Program-made: the position numbers and the translations under genes | Shown here: one piece after another, positions 56,415 to 64,000 of the stretch | How positions within the stretch are numbered: the first letter of the stretch is position 1 | Layout of the letters: every line of letters starts with the position of its first letter | Notes under the pieces: model-generated | Databases searched by the model: none | The model's input: only the letters and a program-made list of their open reading frames with translations | Told to the model about the DNA's origin: nothing | From: Paracoccaceae bacterium | GTDB lineage: Bacteria; Pseudomonadota; Alphaproteobacteria; Rhodobacterales; Rhodobacteraceae | DNA length: 64,000 nucleotides | Direction of reading: 5' to 3' | NCBI GenBank assembly: GCA_003605175.1 | Contig: QWDA01000005.1 | Location: 248,001 to 312,000 of the forward strand

Positions 56415-57074
56415 ATGACGGAATGGCGTGAGGTCGAGGAACCGCGGATCTGGGTCTCGCGGTTCATGAGTTCGCTTGACCACGTTGATTTCAACTGGAC
56501 CTGCGATGGCGACATGATCCGCTTCCTCGATGCCGTCAATTACCGGCGCGGGGGCGCCATGCAGGTGGACGCGCCGAAGGCACTTTTTTTTGCGAGAAGC
56601 CGGACGGTGAAGGCGTCGGTGAAGGACGCCTTCGGGGTCCGGGGGCCACTTTGGATCATCTCACGCGAATTGCGCGACATTCTGGTGCGGTTCGACATCG
56701 GCCGGACGCAACTCTTCGAGGTGCCGATCCATGCCGACGACCGGGGCACGCCGTCGGGCCTGCCAAACCATTACGTCCTCCATGTGGTTGAGCCGAAGAG
56801 CGACACGGTGATCGTCGAACTGTCTGACAAGCTGGAAAAACCGATCCTGCCGTCCAGGACGGAACCCGAGCCGGGTACCAGGTGGGCGCCGAAGAACTCG
56901 GTCGAAACACTCGCCGTCCGCGCCGAAGCGGTCGCGGGCGCCGATCTCTGGCACGATCCGGAGGTCAACTACCGCTTCTTCCTGAGCGACCGGCTGAAAC
57001 AGGCGATCGACGCGGCTGACCTGAAAGTCCGGGCGCTCGATCTCTATCGCGCGCGGGTCTTCGCCGCTGTCTGA
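56415..57074 (+). CDS. Imm11/DUF1629-like immunity protein (tentative)
   Basis: A 219-residue soluble protein, MTEWREVEEPRIWVSRFMSSLDHVDFNWTCDGDMIRF..., with a beta-rich first part and a C-terminal helix region VNYRFFLSDRLKQAIDAADLKVRALDLYRARVF. The closing F-L-S-D-R-L-K-x-A-I-x-A-A-x-L pattern is that of the Imm11 (DUF1629) immunity family in polymorphic toxin systems. I am moderately sure of the family. A GGGGTAAGGGG site lies before the ATG. No matching toxin is adjacent, so it may be an orphan immunity gene. It lies in a mobile-DNA scar. Confidence 0.5.
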   Translation: MTEWREVEEPRIWVSRFMSSLDHVDFNWTCDGDMIRFLDAVNYRRGGAMQVDAPKALFFARSRTVKASVKDAFGVRGPLWIISRELRDILVRFDIGRTQLFEVPIHADDRGTPSGLPNHYVLHVVEPKSDTVIVELSDKLEKPILPSRTEPEPGTRWAPKNSVETLAVRAEAVAGADLWHDPEVNYRFFLSDRLKQAIDAADLKVRALDLYRARVFAAV

Positions 57075-57106
57075 GGCAGGCGAACGAGAGAACAATTCCA
57101 GTAGCG

Positions 57107-57439
57107 ATGGACAGGATGTCGTCGAGCCTTCAGATCCATCGCAATTTCCCGACGGCCTTGCTTGAAAAGTATCATCTGCCAGACATCCAAGCCCTTCTTC
57201 CTGAGGGCGCGGCGAAGACCGGCGGCGTCGAGATTGAGGCGAATCGGGCGCAGGGACTGAGCCTGGCACTCCTGCGGCGCCGGAACGCCGCCAGGCGGAA
57301 CCGGATCGACGCCGAACTGGCCACCATCGACCGCGAGATCGCGGCCCGGATCGCCGCCGATTCGGCCCTGACCGCGCGGCGCGCCATCCTGGTGTCGATC
57401 CCCGGCATCTCCGGCATCGCCATGGACCCGACCTTCTGA
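57107..57439 (+). pseudogene. IS110-family transposase remnant
   Basis: About 110 codons read ...LALLRRRNAARRNRIDAELATIDREIAARIAADSALTARRAILVSIPGISG, which is the middle of an IS110-type transposase: the coiled linker followed by the helix-hairpin-helix I-P-G-I-S/G of the C-terminal Transposase_20 domain. The N-terminal RuvC-like catalytic domain and most of the C-terminus are missing, and it stops soon after IPGIS. It has no function expected. Confidence 0.75.
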
Positions 57440-57445
57440 CGTGCC

Positions 57446-57955
57446 CTACGCCGCCGCCGAGATCCGCTTTGCGATCTCGGGCGCGGCCTGGAAGTGCATC
57501 GTGTAGCGGTCGAGGCCGACCGTCGAATCCGATTCGTTCCAGCCGATCTGCGAGGTCAGGAACATCGCCCGGAGATTCTCGTAGATTTTCGGGATGGCGA
57601 CGGATTTGTCGGCCGAGAAGATCCCGGCATTGTTGGCGCCGGCGAGCATCCGGTTGCCCAGCGTGATGATCGAATGCATCAGCTTCTTGTCCTTCCAGAA
57701 GCCGATGATCGTGCCCTCGGGAAGTTCGTTCAGCGTCTTCATCGTCATGACACGCGGATCGCTTTCGGCGACAAGGACCTGCGCGTAGATTGCCGACCGG
57801 TCCCGGCCGGATTTGAACAGCCCGGTATGGACGTCGCTCGGCACGTAGCCGGCATCCTGCATCCATTCGAGCACGGCATCATGGCACATCGGGCCCGTGC
57901 GTCCCGCGAATTTCTGCTTGGCGGCCGCCACGAGGGCCTTCGGTGTTCCCGGCAT
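57446..57955 (-). CDS. Candidate cysteine peptidase/amidase of NlpC/P60-like type
   Basis: A 169-residue protein without a signal peptide. Possible catalytic pair: Cys24 in GRTGPMCHDAVLEWMQDAG, and His94 in KKLMHSIITLGNRMLAGANNAGIF, preceded by LPEGTIIGFWKD. This order and spacing resemble NlpC/P60 and papain-fold amidases such as type VI secretion effectors, but I do not recognise a named family. The ATG at 57955 follows GGGAGAG, better than the one 15 bases upstream. It faces the IS110 scrap and Imm11-like gene. Function is a hypothesis. Confidence 0.5.
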   Translation of the reverse strand: MPGTPKALVAAAKQKFAGRTGPMCHDAVLEWMQDAGYVPSDVHTGLFKSGRDRSAIYAQVLVAESDPRVMTMKTLNELPEGTIIGFWKDKKLMHSIITLGNRMLAGANNAGIFSADKSVAIPKIYENLRAMFLTSQIGWNESDSTVGLDRYTMHFQAAPEIAKRISAAA

Positions 57956-58048
57956 CTGTCTCTCCCGCATCTACCTTGCGGCTCCGATCCTAGGGCCGGA
58001 ACCGGGCGGGCAGCGGCATGTCGTTTCGAAAACGCTGACGGGGAAACG

Positions 58049-58075
58049 AAAAAGCCCGGGCGCGAGCGCCCGGGC
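58049..58075 (-). terminator. Intrinsic terminator of glnK-amtB
   Basis: Minus-strand stem GCCCGGGCG (58067-58075) and CGCCCGGGC (58054-58062) with a four-base loop is followed on that strand by TTTTTCG. It lies 27 bases past the amtB stop. A classic rho-independent terminator. Confidence 0.9.
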
Positions 58076-58101
58076 AGTGCTGCACCTGACAGGAAGGGTG
58101 G

Positions 58102-59427
58102 TCAGGTGTGGTAGGCCGATTCGCCATGCGAGGTGAGGTCGAGCCCCTGCCGTTCGGCATCCTCGTCGACGCGGATTCCGGTGATCGCCTTGGTGATGTA
58201 GATCAGGATCAGCGAACCCACGCCCGACCAGACGATGGTGGTGACCACGCCCTTGATTTGCGCGAAGACCTGCGCACCCATGGTGCCCGCCTCGACCACG
58301 AAGCCGGTGCCGCCGAGCGACGGGGCGCAGAGGATGCCGGTCATGATCGCGCCGACGATCCCGCCGATACCGTGCACGCCGAACACATCGAGGCTGTCGT
58401 CATACTTGAAGGCCGACTTCACCGAGGTGACGAAGATGAAGCAGATCGGCGACACGATGAGCCCGAGGAAGATCGCGCCGACAGGGCCGGTGGTGCCGCA
58501 GGCCGGGGTGATCGCGACGAGGCCGGCGATCATGCCCGAGGCGGCGCCCAGCATCGAGGGCTTGCCGCGGACCATGCCTTCGACGATCGACCAGGAGACG
58601 ACCGCGGCGGCGGTGGCGACGAAGGTGTTCAGCATCGCGAGCGTGGCACCCGCCGTGGCCTCGAGGTTGGACCCGGCGTTGAAGCCGAACCAGCCGACCC
58701 AGAGCATCGCCGCACCGACGAGGCAGAGCGTCATAGAGTGCGGTGCCATGTTGTCCTTGCCGAAGCCGACGCGGGGGCCGAGCACGATGCACCACACCAG
58801 ACCGGCGATACCGGCGTTGATGTGAACAACCGTGCCGCCGGCGAAGTCGATAGCGCCCCAGTTGAAGATCAGGCCCGCGCCGTCCCAGACCATGTGGGCG
58901 ACCGGGAAATAGACGAAGGTGACCCAGAGGATCATGAACAGGATCACACCCGAGAACTTCGCCCGTTCCGCAAACGCGCCCACGATCAGCGCCGGCGTGA
59001 TCGCCGCGAAGGTCATCTGGAAGGCGATGAACACGTACTCGGGAAGCTCGATCCCCTCGGAGAAGGTGGCCGCCGTGGAGTCTGGTGTGACACCAGCGAG
59101 GAACATCTTCGCCGTGCCGCCCCAGAACGGCGAGGTGCCGCCGCCGAAGGCGAAGGAATAGCCCCAGAGCACCCAGACGATCATCACCACCGAGGCGATC
59201 AGCGTGCACTGCATCAGCACCGACAGCATGTTCTTCTGGCGCACGAGGCCGCCATAGAACAGCGCCAGCCCCGGCACGATCATGAACAGCACCAGAAGCG
59301 AGGAAGTCATCATCCACGCCACGTCGCCCTTGTCGACGATCGGCCCCTCGGCTTCCTGTGCGAGGGCCGGAAGGGCCGTCAAGGCGGCGAGCGTCGCCAG
59401 GCCCATGGTCTTTTTCAGATTCGTCAT
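58102..59427 (-). CDS. amtB: Ammonium transporter
   Basis: A 441-residue trimeric membrane channel for ammonium. It has an N-terminal signal (MTNLKKTMGLATLAALTALPALA) then eleven helices beginning VAWMMTSSLLVLFMIVPGLALFYGGLVRQKNMLS. DFAGGTVVHINAGIAGLV contains the first pore histidine and DVFGVHGIGGIVGAI the second. The ATG at 59427 is chosen, 32 bases after glnK; the longer frame upstream overlaps glnK. glnK-amtB is under nitrogen control in bacteria, and PII blocks the channel when nitrogen is plentiful. Confidence 0.97.
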   Translation of the reverse strand: MTNLKKTMGLATLAALTALPALAQEAEGPIVDKGDVAWMMTSSLLVLFMIVPGLALFYGGLVRQKNMLSVLMQCTLIASVVMIVWVLWGYSFAFGGGTSPFWGGTAKMFLAGVTPDSTAATFSEGIELPEYVFIAFQMTFAAITPALIVGAFAERAKFSGVILFMILWVTFVYFPVAHMVWDGAGLIFNWGAIDFAGGTVVHINAGIAGLVWCIVLGPRVGFGKDNMAPHSMTLCLVGAAMLWVGWFGFNAGSNLEATAGATLAMLNTFVATAAAVVSWSIVEGMVRGKPSMLGAASGMIAGLVAITPACGTTGPVGAIFLGLIVSPICFIFVTSVKSAFKYDDSLDVFGVHGIGGIVGAIMTGILCAPSLGGTGFVVEAGTMGAQVFAQIKGVVTTIVWSGVGSLILIYITKAITGIRVDEDAERQGLDLTSHGESAYHT

Positions 59428-59458
59428 TTTCCCGTGTTCCCTAGTCATGTCCCGAAAA

Positions 59459-59797
59459 TCAGAGAGCGTCCGCGTCGGTTTCGCCGGTGCGCACGCGCAT
59501 GGCGCTCTCGACATCCAGCACGAAGATCTTGCCGTCGCCGATCTTGTCGGTCTTCGCGGTCGAGGCGATTGTGCTGACCACTTGCTCGGCCATGCCGTCA
59601 GCGACGACGATCTCGAGCTTGACCTTCGGCACGAAGTTCACGGCGTATTCCGCCCCGCGATAGATCTCGGTGTGTCCGGATTGCGAGCCGAAGCCCTTGA
59701 TCTCGGTCACCATCATGCCGCGCACGCCGATGGCAGTCAGCGCCTCGCGCACCTCCTCGAGCTTGAACGGCTTGATTGCTGCAATGATAAGTTTCAC
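59459..59797 (-). CDS. glnK: Nitrogen regulatory PII protein (GlnK/GlnB type)
   Basis: A 112-residue trimeric signal protein that senses 2-oxoglutarate and ATP/ADP. Hallmarks are KLIIAAIKPFKLEEVREALT, the T-loop GFGSQSGHTEIYRGAEYAVNFVPKVK with the uridylylated Tyr51, and GDGKIFVLDVESAMRVRTGE. I choose a GTG start at 59795-59797: AAGGGG is followed by six bases and GTG, and this gives the standard length with Tyr at 51. The ATG six bases upstream would directly abut the ribosome site. Operon with amtB, whose activity it controls. Confidence 0.93.
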   Translation of the reverse strand: MKLIIAAIKPFKLEEVREALTAIGVRGMMVTEIKGFGSQSGHTEIYRGAEYAVNFVPKVKLEIVVADGMAEQVVSTIASTAKTDKIGDGKIFVLDVESAMRVRTGETDADAL

Positions 59798-59823
59798 TTG
59801 CATCCCCTTCCGCAACGCGGAGC

Positions 59824-59868
59824 CTGCCCCCGCACTTCTCGGGGCAAGAGGCTGTGCGCGGGGGCAGA
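59824..59868 (-). promoter_or_regulatory. Stem-loop in the glnK 5' leader
   Basis: Arms CTGCCCCCGC (59824-59833) and GCGGGGGCAG (59859-59868) can pair perfectly over ten bases with a 25-base loop, in the leader just upstream of the glnK ribosome site (about 12 bases from AAGGGG). It may affect translation or stability. No known riboswitch class is recognised. Confidence 0.4.
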
Positions 59869-59882
59869 ACTCAAGACATGCC

Positions 59883-59897
59883 GCACAAAGAATGCCC
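59883..59897 (-). promoter_or_regulatory. Candidate sigma-54 promoter of glnK-amtB
   Basis: On the minus strand GGGCATTCTTTGTGC has the invariant GG and GC dinucleotides with exactly ten bases between them, as in TGGCAC-N5-TTGC; three of the other consensus bases differ. It is placed about 85 bases before the glnK start. Nitrogen control of this operon makes a sigma-54 or NtrC promoter plausible, although some Rhodobacter species use a sigma-70 form with NtrC. Confidence 0.35.
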
Positions 59898-60048
59898 AAC
59901 TTCGCGGCGTTTTCCGGGAAAAGTTTGCACAGATAATCACCGGTGTCTAAAAAATAGGCAAACCGAGAATTCACTCTGGCGGAATCGCGGGTCCACATCC
60001 AAGTGAACGCGGTGTACCCTTGCCGGAAAAGAGCAGGACAAAGAGACG

Positions 60049-62199
60049 ATGGCGGGCAATGGCGGAAAGAAGCCGCGACTTGTCGCGGAACGGCGGGTCC
60101 GGGCGGCCCCGACACCCGCGAAACCGAAGCGGAAGAAGGCGGCGCGCAAGAGCCGGCGGGCGTCGTCGCGGCGCGTGCCCCTGCTGCTCAGACCCTTCTT
60201 CTGGCTGTTTCGTGTCTTGTTCTTCGTCGGGTTGCGGCTCGGCGTGATGGCGGCCATCGCGCTGGCGCTGGTCGTCGGCTACTACGCCATGACGATGCCG
60301 CCGGCGGCACAGCTTCTCGATGCCCGCGCGCGCGGCTCGGTCACCATGCTCGACCGCGACGGCCAGGTCTTCGCCTGGCGGGGCGAGCAGTTCGGTGGCC
60401 AGATCACCGCCGACACGGTCTCGCCCGCGCTGAAGAACGCCGTCGTCGCCACCGAGGACAAGCGCTTCTACCGCCATTTCGGCCTGAGCCCGCGCGGCAT
60501 CCTGAGCGCGATCCGGATCAACCTGCGCGAAGGGCGCGGGCCGCTTTCCGGCAACGGCGGCTCGACGATCACCCAGCAGGTCGCGAAGCTCCTCTGCCTC
60601 GGCGTGCCCTATGACGGCGCCTCGGGCCAGACCGAGGCCGATTACGAGGCGGAGTGCCGCCGCTCGACCATCGGGCGCAAGGCCAAGGAGGCGGTCTACG
60701 CGCTGGCGCTCGAGACCCGGTATTCCAAGGACGAGATCCTGACGATCTACCTGAACCGTGCCTATTTGGGCGCCGGCGCGCGCGGTTTCGAGGCCGCCGC
60801 CCAGCGCTATTTCGGCAAGTCCGCGAACGCGGTGAACGCGGCCGAAGGCGCGATGCTGGCCGGTCTCCTGAAGGCGCCGACGCGCTATGCGCCGACGGCG
60901 AACCTCGAACGCTCGCAGGAACGGGCAAACCTGATCATCGGGCTGATGCAAGACCAGGGCTATATCAGCGCTGCCGAGGCGAAGGACGCGCGCGCCCATC
61001 CGGCGCAGCTCTCCGAGGCGGCCGAGCGCCGGGCGGGCGGCTATTTCGCCGACTGGGTGATGGACCAGGGCCCGTCCTTCCTGACGCGCGAGACCACCGA
61101 GGACGTGATCGTCCGCACCACCTTCGACCAGCGCATCCAGACCGCCGCCGAACAGGCGCTGGACCACATCTTCGAGACCAAGGTGAAGCCCGGCTCGAAG
61201 GCGCAGGCGGCGATCGTGGTGATGTCGGCCGACGGCGCGGTGCGCGCCATGGTGGGCGGGCGCAAGTTTACCGGCGTCGCGGGCCAGTTCAACCGGGCAA
61301 TCCAGGCAAAGCGGCAGACCGGCTCGTCGTTCAAGCCCTTCGTCTATGCCGCGGCCCTCGATCTGGGCTACGGGCCGAACGACACGGTGGTGGACGAGCC
61401 CTACACGATCGACATCCCCGGCTCGGGGCCCTGGAGCCCGGAGAACTACGACCACAGGTATCACGGGCGGGTCACGCTGACCGAGGCCCTGAAGCACTCC
61501 TACAACATCCCGGCGGTGAAGATCTCGGAATTCGTCGGCCGCGAGAACGTGCGCAACATCGCGTCGCAATTCGGCATCGAATCGAACCTGGCCGACGGGC
61601 CCGCGCTGGCGCTGGGGGCGTCGGAATCGACGCTTCTGGAGATGACCGGGGCCTATGCGGGCATCCTGAACGGCGGCTCCTCGGTGGCGCCCTACGGGCT
61701 TCTGGAGCTGAAGATCAAGGGCGACGACACGCCGATCATCGGTCAGGAAGGCGGCATGGGCGAGCGGGTGATTTCGGAACAGGCCGCGCGTCAGCTGATC
61801 TACATGATGCGCGAGGTGGTCCGCTCCGGCACCGGCACGCGGGCCGGGCTGCCCGACCGCGAGATCGCCGGCAAGACCGGCACAACCTCGAGCTACAAGG
61901 ACGCCTGGTTCCTCGGCTTCTCGGCCGATTACGTGGCGGGCGTCTGGATGGGCTACGACGACAACACGCCGCTCACCGGCGTGACGGGCGGCGGTCTGCC
62001 GGCGGAGGTGTTCCAGGAGACGATGCGGCGGGTCCACGAGGGGATCCCGCCGAAGCCGCTGCCGCTCTTGGAGCCGCAGCCTTCGGAACGCGTCGCGCAG
62101 GAGCAGGAACAGCGCCGTCCGGCGCCGCAGGTGAGCGGCTCGAATGGATTCGAACGGGCGCTGATCGGGGTGCTGAACGAGATCTTCGGCGGGAACTGA
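60049..62199 (+). CDS. Class A penicillin-binding protein 1A-like (glycosyltransferase/transpeptidase)
   Basis: A 716-residue bifunctional cell-wall enzyme. After a basic cytosolic tail and one membrane helix (about 58-80) comes the glycosyltransferase domain, with catalytic Glu136 in ATEDKRFYRHFG, GGSTITQQVAK and ETRYSKDEILTIYLNRAYLG. The transpeptidase domain follows, with Ser426-x-x-Lys429 in QTGSSFKPFVYA, SYN near residue 484 and KTGT near 610. The C-terminus is Gln/Pro-rich. Length and domains resemble the PBP1C/MrcA group but the subtype is not certain. Divergent from glnK. Confidence 0.93.
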   Translation: MAGNGGKKPRLVAERRVRAAPTPAKPKRKKAARKSRRASSRRVPLLLRPFFWLFRVLFFVGLRLGVMAAIALALVVGYYAMTMPPAAQLLDARARGSVTMLDRDGQVFAWRGEQFGGQITADTVSPALKNAVVATEDKRFYRHFGLSPRGILSAIRINLREGRGPLSGNGGSTITQQVAKLLCLGVPYDGASGQTEADYEAECRRSTIGRKAKEAVYALALETRYSKDEILTIYLNRAYLGAGARGFEAAAQRYFGKSANAVNAAEGAMLAGLLKAPTRYAPTANLERSQERANLIIGLMQDQGYISAAEAKDARAHPAQLSEAAERRAGGYFADWVMDQGPSFLTRETTEDVIVRTTFDQRIQTAAEQALDHIFETKVKPGSKAQAAIVVMSADGAVRAMVGGRKFTGVAGQFNRAIQAKRQTGSSFKPFVYAAALDLGYGPNDTVVDEPYTIDIPGSGPWSPENYDHRYHGRVTLTEALKHSYNIPAVKISEFVGRENVRNIASQFGIESNLADGPALALGASESTLLEMTGAYAGILNGGSSVAPYGLLELKIKGDDTPIIGQEGGMGERVISEQAARQLIYMMREVVRSGTGTRAGLPDREIAGKTGTTSSYKDAWFLGFSADYVAGVWMGYDDNTPLTGVTGGGLPAEVFQETMRRVHEGIPPKPLPLLEPQPSERVAQEQEQRRPAPQVSGSNGFERALIGVLNEIFGGN

Positions 62200-62285
62200 G
62201 CGGAACATCGCGCAAGCCGGGCGAGCGTCTGCGCGGTGAGAACGGCGCGTGACACAGAAGTCAGGCAGGCGTCGGGCACCCCCTG

Positions 62286-62500
62286 TGCCTTGCCCCGCCC
62301 GATCAGCGTCGAAGGCTGCCCATGCGATCGCCTGCCCGAGTCACGCCGGCGGCGTGCCTCCGGCACGACCGGGCTGGCGCCTCGGTGACGTGCGGAGTCG
62401 GACGATTGTGCAGCGGGCTGGCGGGATGAACCGCCTCGCTCAGCCGTTGCAGCGCCATCCCATGGGCAGGCGCTCGTCCGGCTCCGCGCTCCTGGCGCGG
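62286..62500. repeat. Dispersed inverted-end repeat, copy C (degenerate)
   Basis: Third copy, in the convergent gap between the penicillin-binding protein and aminotransferase genes. Left flank TGCCTTGCCCCGCCCGA (62286) and left arm CCATGCGATCGCCTGCCCGA (62319-62338) face the right arm ATGGGCAGGCGCTCGTCCGG (62462-62481). The internal GTCACGCC..GCGTGCCTCCGGCACGACC matches the extra part of copy A (5325-5360). More diverged than the other two. The rest of this gap has no gene. Confidence 0.75.
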
Positions 62501-62502
62501 GG

Positions 62503-63687
62503 TCACACCCCTGCGGCGACCATCGCCTCGGCCAGGATCGGCACCGTCTTCGCGTTCAGCCCGGCGATGTTGATCCGGCTGTCGCCCACCATGTAGATCC
62601 CGTGGCTCGTGCGCATCGCGAGCACTTGCTCGGGCGAGGCGCCGAGCCGCGAGAACATCCCCCGATGCGCGGCCACGAAATCGAACCGGTCCGAGTTCGT
62701 CCGCTTCCGGAGCTCGGACGCGAGGTTCTGGCGCAACCCGAGCATTCCGGTCCGCACGTCTTCCAGCTCCGCTTCCCACTCGGCCCGGAGCGCGGGATCC
62801 TCGAGGATCATGGTCACCAGCCGCGCCCCATGATCGGGCGGGAAGGAATAGTTCTGCCGATTGAGGAAGGCGAGGTTGCCCTGGGTGGTCTTCGCCGCCT
62901 TCGCATCCGCCGAGAGCCCGATCAGGATCCCGGTCCGCTCGCGATAGACACCGAAATTCTTCGAGCACGACGCGGCGATCAGCATCTCGGGCAGCCGGTC
63001 GGCCAGGAGCCGCACCCCGTAGGCGTCGGCGTCGAGCCCGTCGCCGAACCCCTGATAGGCGATGTCCACCATCGCCAGCGCTCCGGTCTCCAGGAGGAGA
63101 TCCGCCACATCCTGCCACTGGCCGGCGCTCAGGTTCGCACCCGTCGGGTTGTGGCAGCAGCCATGCAGGAGCACCACGTCGCCCGGGCGCGCCGCCTTCA
63201 GATCCGCCATCATCCCGTCAAAATCGACCCCGCGCGAGGCGGCGTCGAAATAACGGTAGGGCACGGTCTCGATGCCCAGATATTTCAGGATCGTCAGATG
63301 GTTCGGCCATGTCGGGTCGGAGACGAAGACCCGTACCGAGGGGTTCGCCAGCCGCACCAGCTCGAAAGCCTGCCGCACCGCGCCGGTGCCCCCGGGCGTC
63401 GCCGCCGAGGCAAGCCGGTCCGAGCCGCCGGCCGCGCCCAGGATCAGCCCGCGCATCGCGCTGTTGAAGGCCGGGTCGCCGATCAGCCCGACATAGCTTT
63501 TCGTGTCCTGGACCTCCCAGAGCCGCTTTTCGGCCGACTTGACCGCGCGCATCACCGGGGTCCGCCCCTCGGCATCCTTGTAGACGCCGACGCCCAGATC
63601 GACCTTCTCCGCCCGCGGATCCTCGCGGTAGAGCTGCATCAGTTCGAGGATCTTGTCGGCCGGGTGGTCCTTCAGGTGTTCGAGCAT
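62503..63687 (-). CDS. Aromatic/aspartate aminotransferase (class I PLP)
   Basis: A 394-residue fold-type I aminotransferase of the AspC/TyrB group. It begins MLEHLKDHPADKILELMQLYREDPRAEKVDLGVGVYKD, with PLP contacts TPGGTGAVRQAF, LLHGCCHNPTG and DIAYQGFG. The PLP lysine is Lys243 in AASCSKNFGVYRERTG. The substrate pair is probably aspartate or an aromatic amino acid with 2-oxoglutarate; the active-site arginine region RLGASPEQVLAMR is present. Lies after the GNAT gene on the same strand with a 13-base gap. Confidence 0.93.
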   Translation of the reverse strand: MLEHLKDHPADKILELMQLYREDPRAEKVDLGVGVYKDAEGRTPVMRAVKSAEKRLWEVQDTKSYVGLIGDPAFNSAMRGLILGAAGGSDRLASAATPGGTGAVRQAFELVRLANPSVRVFVSDPTWPNHLTILKYLGIETVPYRYFDAASRGVDFDGMMADLKAARPGDVVLLHGCCHNPTGANLSAGQWQDVADLLLETGALAMVDIAYQGFGDGLDADAYGVRLLADRLPEMLIAASCSKNFGVYRERTGILIGLSADAKAAKTTQGNLAFLNRQNYSFPPDHGARLVTMILEDPALRAEWEAELEDVRTGMLGLRQNLASELRKRTNSDRFDFVAAHRGMFSRLGASPEQVLAMRTSHGIYMVGDSRINIAGLNAKTVPILAEAMVAAGV

Positions 63688-63700
63688 GGCTTGGGCCTCT

Positions 63701-64000
63701 TCATTCGGGAATCCGCGACAGGTCGCGGGCGCGGGTCAGCGTTCTGGCAAGGGTCTCGCGGCGCACCGGCGTGAACCCGTTCGCCTGGTAGTTCTGCAAC
63801 GCGCGGGGATGGTCAAGGGTGCAGGTGTTGACCGAGAGCCGCTCGATGCCTTTCCGGCCCCAGGCGGTCAGAATCGCGGTGCGCAACAGATAGGTCCCCA
63901 GCCCCTGGCCGACCGCCTCCGGCACCAGTCCGAAATAGGCCATCTCCGTCACTGGCGGCCGGCTCGCGTCGAGAACGAAGAATCCCTGCGGCCAGCCCTT
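63701..64000 (-). CDS. GNAT-family N-acetyltransferase (5' end outside window)
   Basis: The reading frame is open to the window edge on the minus strand (KGWPQGFFVLDASRPPVTEMAYFGLVPEAVGQGLGTYLLRTAI...). VGQGLGTYLL is the acetyl-CoA-binding Q/R-x-x-G-x-G/A motif, and the later ALQNYQANGFTPVRRETL is the C-terminal G-F strand of GNAT proteins. Only the last 99 codons are visible, so substrate and start are unknown. It is probably co-transcribed with the aminotransferase. Confidence 0.85.
   Translation of the reverse strand, partial: KGWPQGFFVLDASRPPVTEMAYFGLVPEAVGQGLGTYLLRTAILTAWGRKGIERLSVNTCTLDHPRALQNYQANGFTPVRRETLARTLTRARDLSRIPE

Noticed and set aside
59971-62208. 745-codon minus-strand open frame opposite the penicillin-binding protein
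   Set aside because: Shadow of the PBP gene; no conserved motif.

Overview
This GC-rich, gene-dense window looks like a chromosomal segment from an alphaproteobacterium, most likely Rhodobacterales/Rhodobacteraceae. The reasons are the fbcFBC-type bc1 operon (petABC), the order rpiA-gor-hflK-hflC-DUF2065-degP, phaAB, glnK-amtB, a YejABEF peptide importer, and the GGGGGCTCTGCCCCC/CCCCCGGGA intergenic repeats common in that group. I saw no tRNA, rRNA, CRISPR array or prophage.

Layout. 0-9 kb: TerB-like protein, pyrG, secG, a small membrane protein, purA, DUF2842, two paralogous multi-span membrane proteins, pyrF, an unknown protein and a DUF1330 protein. 9.2-11.8 kb: a scar of polymorphic-toxin DNA. 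It holds two fragments of an Rhs core, an orphan Rhs C-terminal toxin with an overlapping candidate immunity gene of lower GC, and an IS5/IS427-type element inserted in the end of the immunity gene. 11.8-29 kb: rsgA, clpB behind a sigma-32-like promoter, an oxidoreductase/aldolase pair, an SDR remnant, phaAB, an animal-type haem peroxidase, small proteins, a TrmN6-like methyltransferase, a polyprenyl diphosphate synthase, a zinc-ribbon membrane protein, ftsEX-plsC and an FMN-binding protein. 28.9-45.5 kb: ureidoglycine aminohydrolase, PaiB-like protein, GST, petABC, thiBPQ under a TPP riboswitch, aroC, rpiA-gor, hflKC and degP. 46-55 kb: an ECF sigma factor coupled to a membrane VWA protein, a lipoprotein, and yejABEF. 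55.3-58 kb: a second small island with the tail of a MobA/MobL relaxase, an Imm11-like protein, an IS110 scrap and an NlpC/P60-like cysteine peptidase candidate. 58-64 kb: glnK-amtB, a class A penicillin-binding protein, an aromatic/aspartate aminotransferase and a partial GNAT acetyltransferase.

Most of the window is housekeeping: nucleotide synthesis (pyrG, purA, pyrF), respiration (petABC), cofactor supply (thiamine, polyprenyl tails), envelope growth and quality control (ftsEX, PBP1A, SecG, HflKC, DegP, ClpB), storage polymer (phaAB) and nitrogen control (glnK-amtB).

The less ordinary parts are the two toxin/immunity scars, a dispersed repeat family with about 20-bp inverted ends that sits in three convergent intergenic gaps (5.3, 45.8 and 62.3 kb), an inverted pair of a second repeat enclosing a terminator-bearing stretch at 37.6-37.85 kb, and the sigma/VWA pair. 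The strongest candidates for undescribed biology are the orphan Rhs-CT/immunity pair, the peptidase/Imm11 island and the convergent-gap repeat family. All functions given for these are inferences from sequence inspection only.
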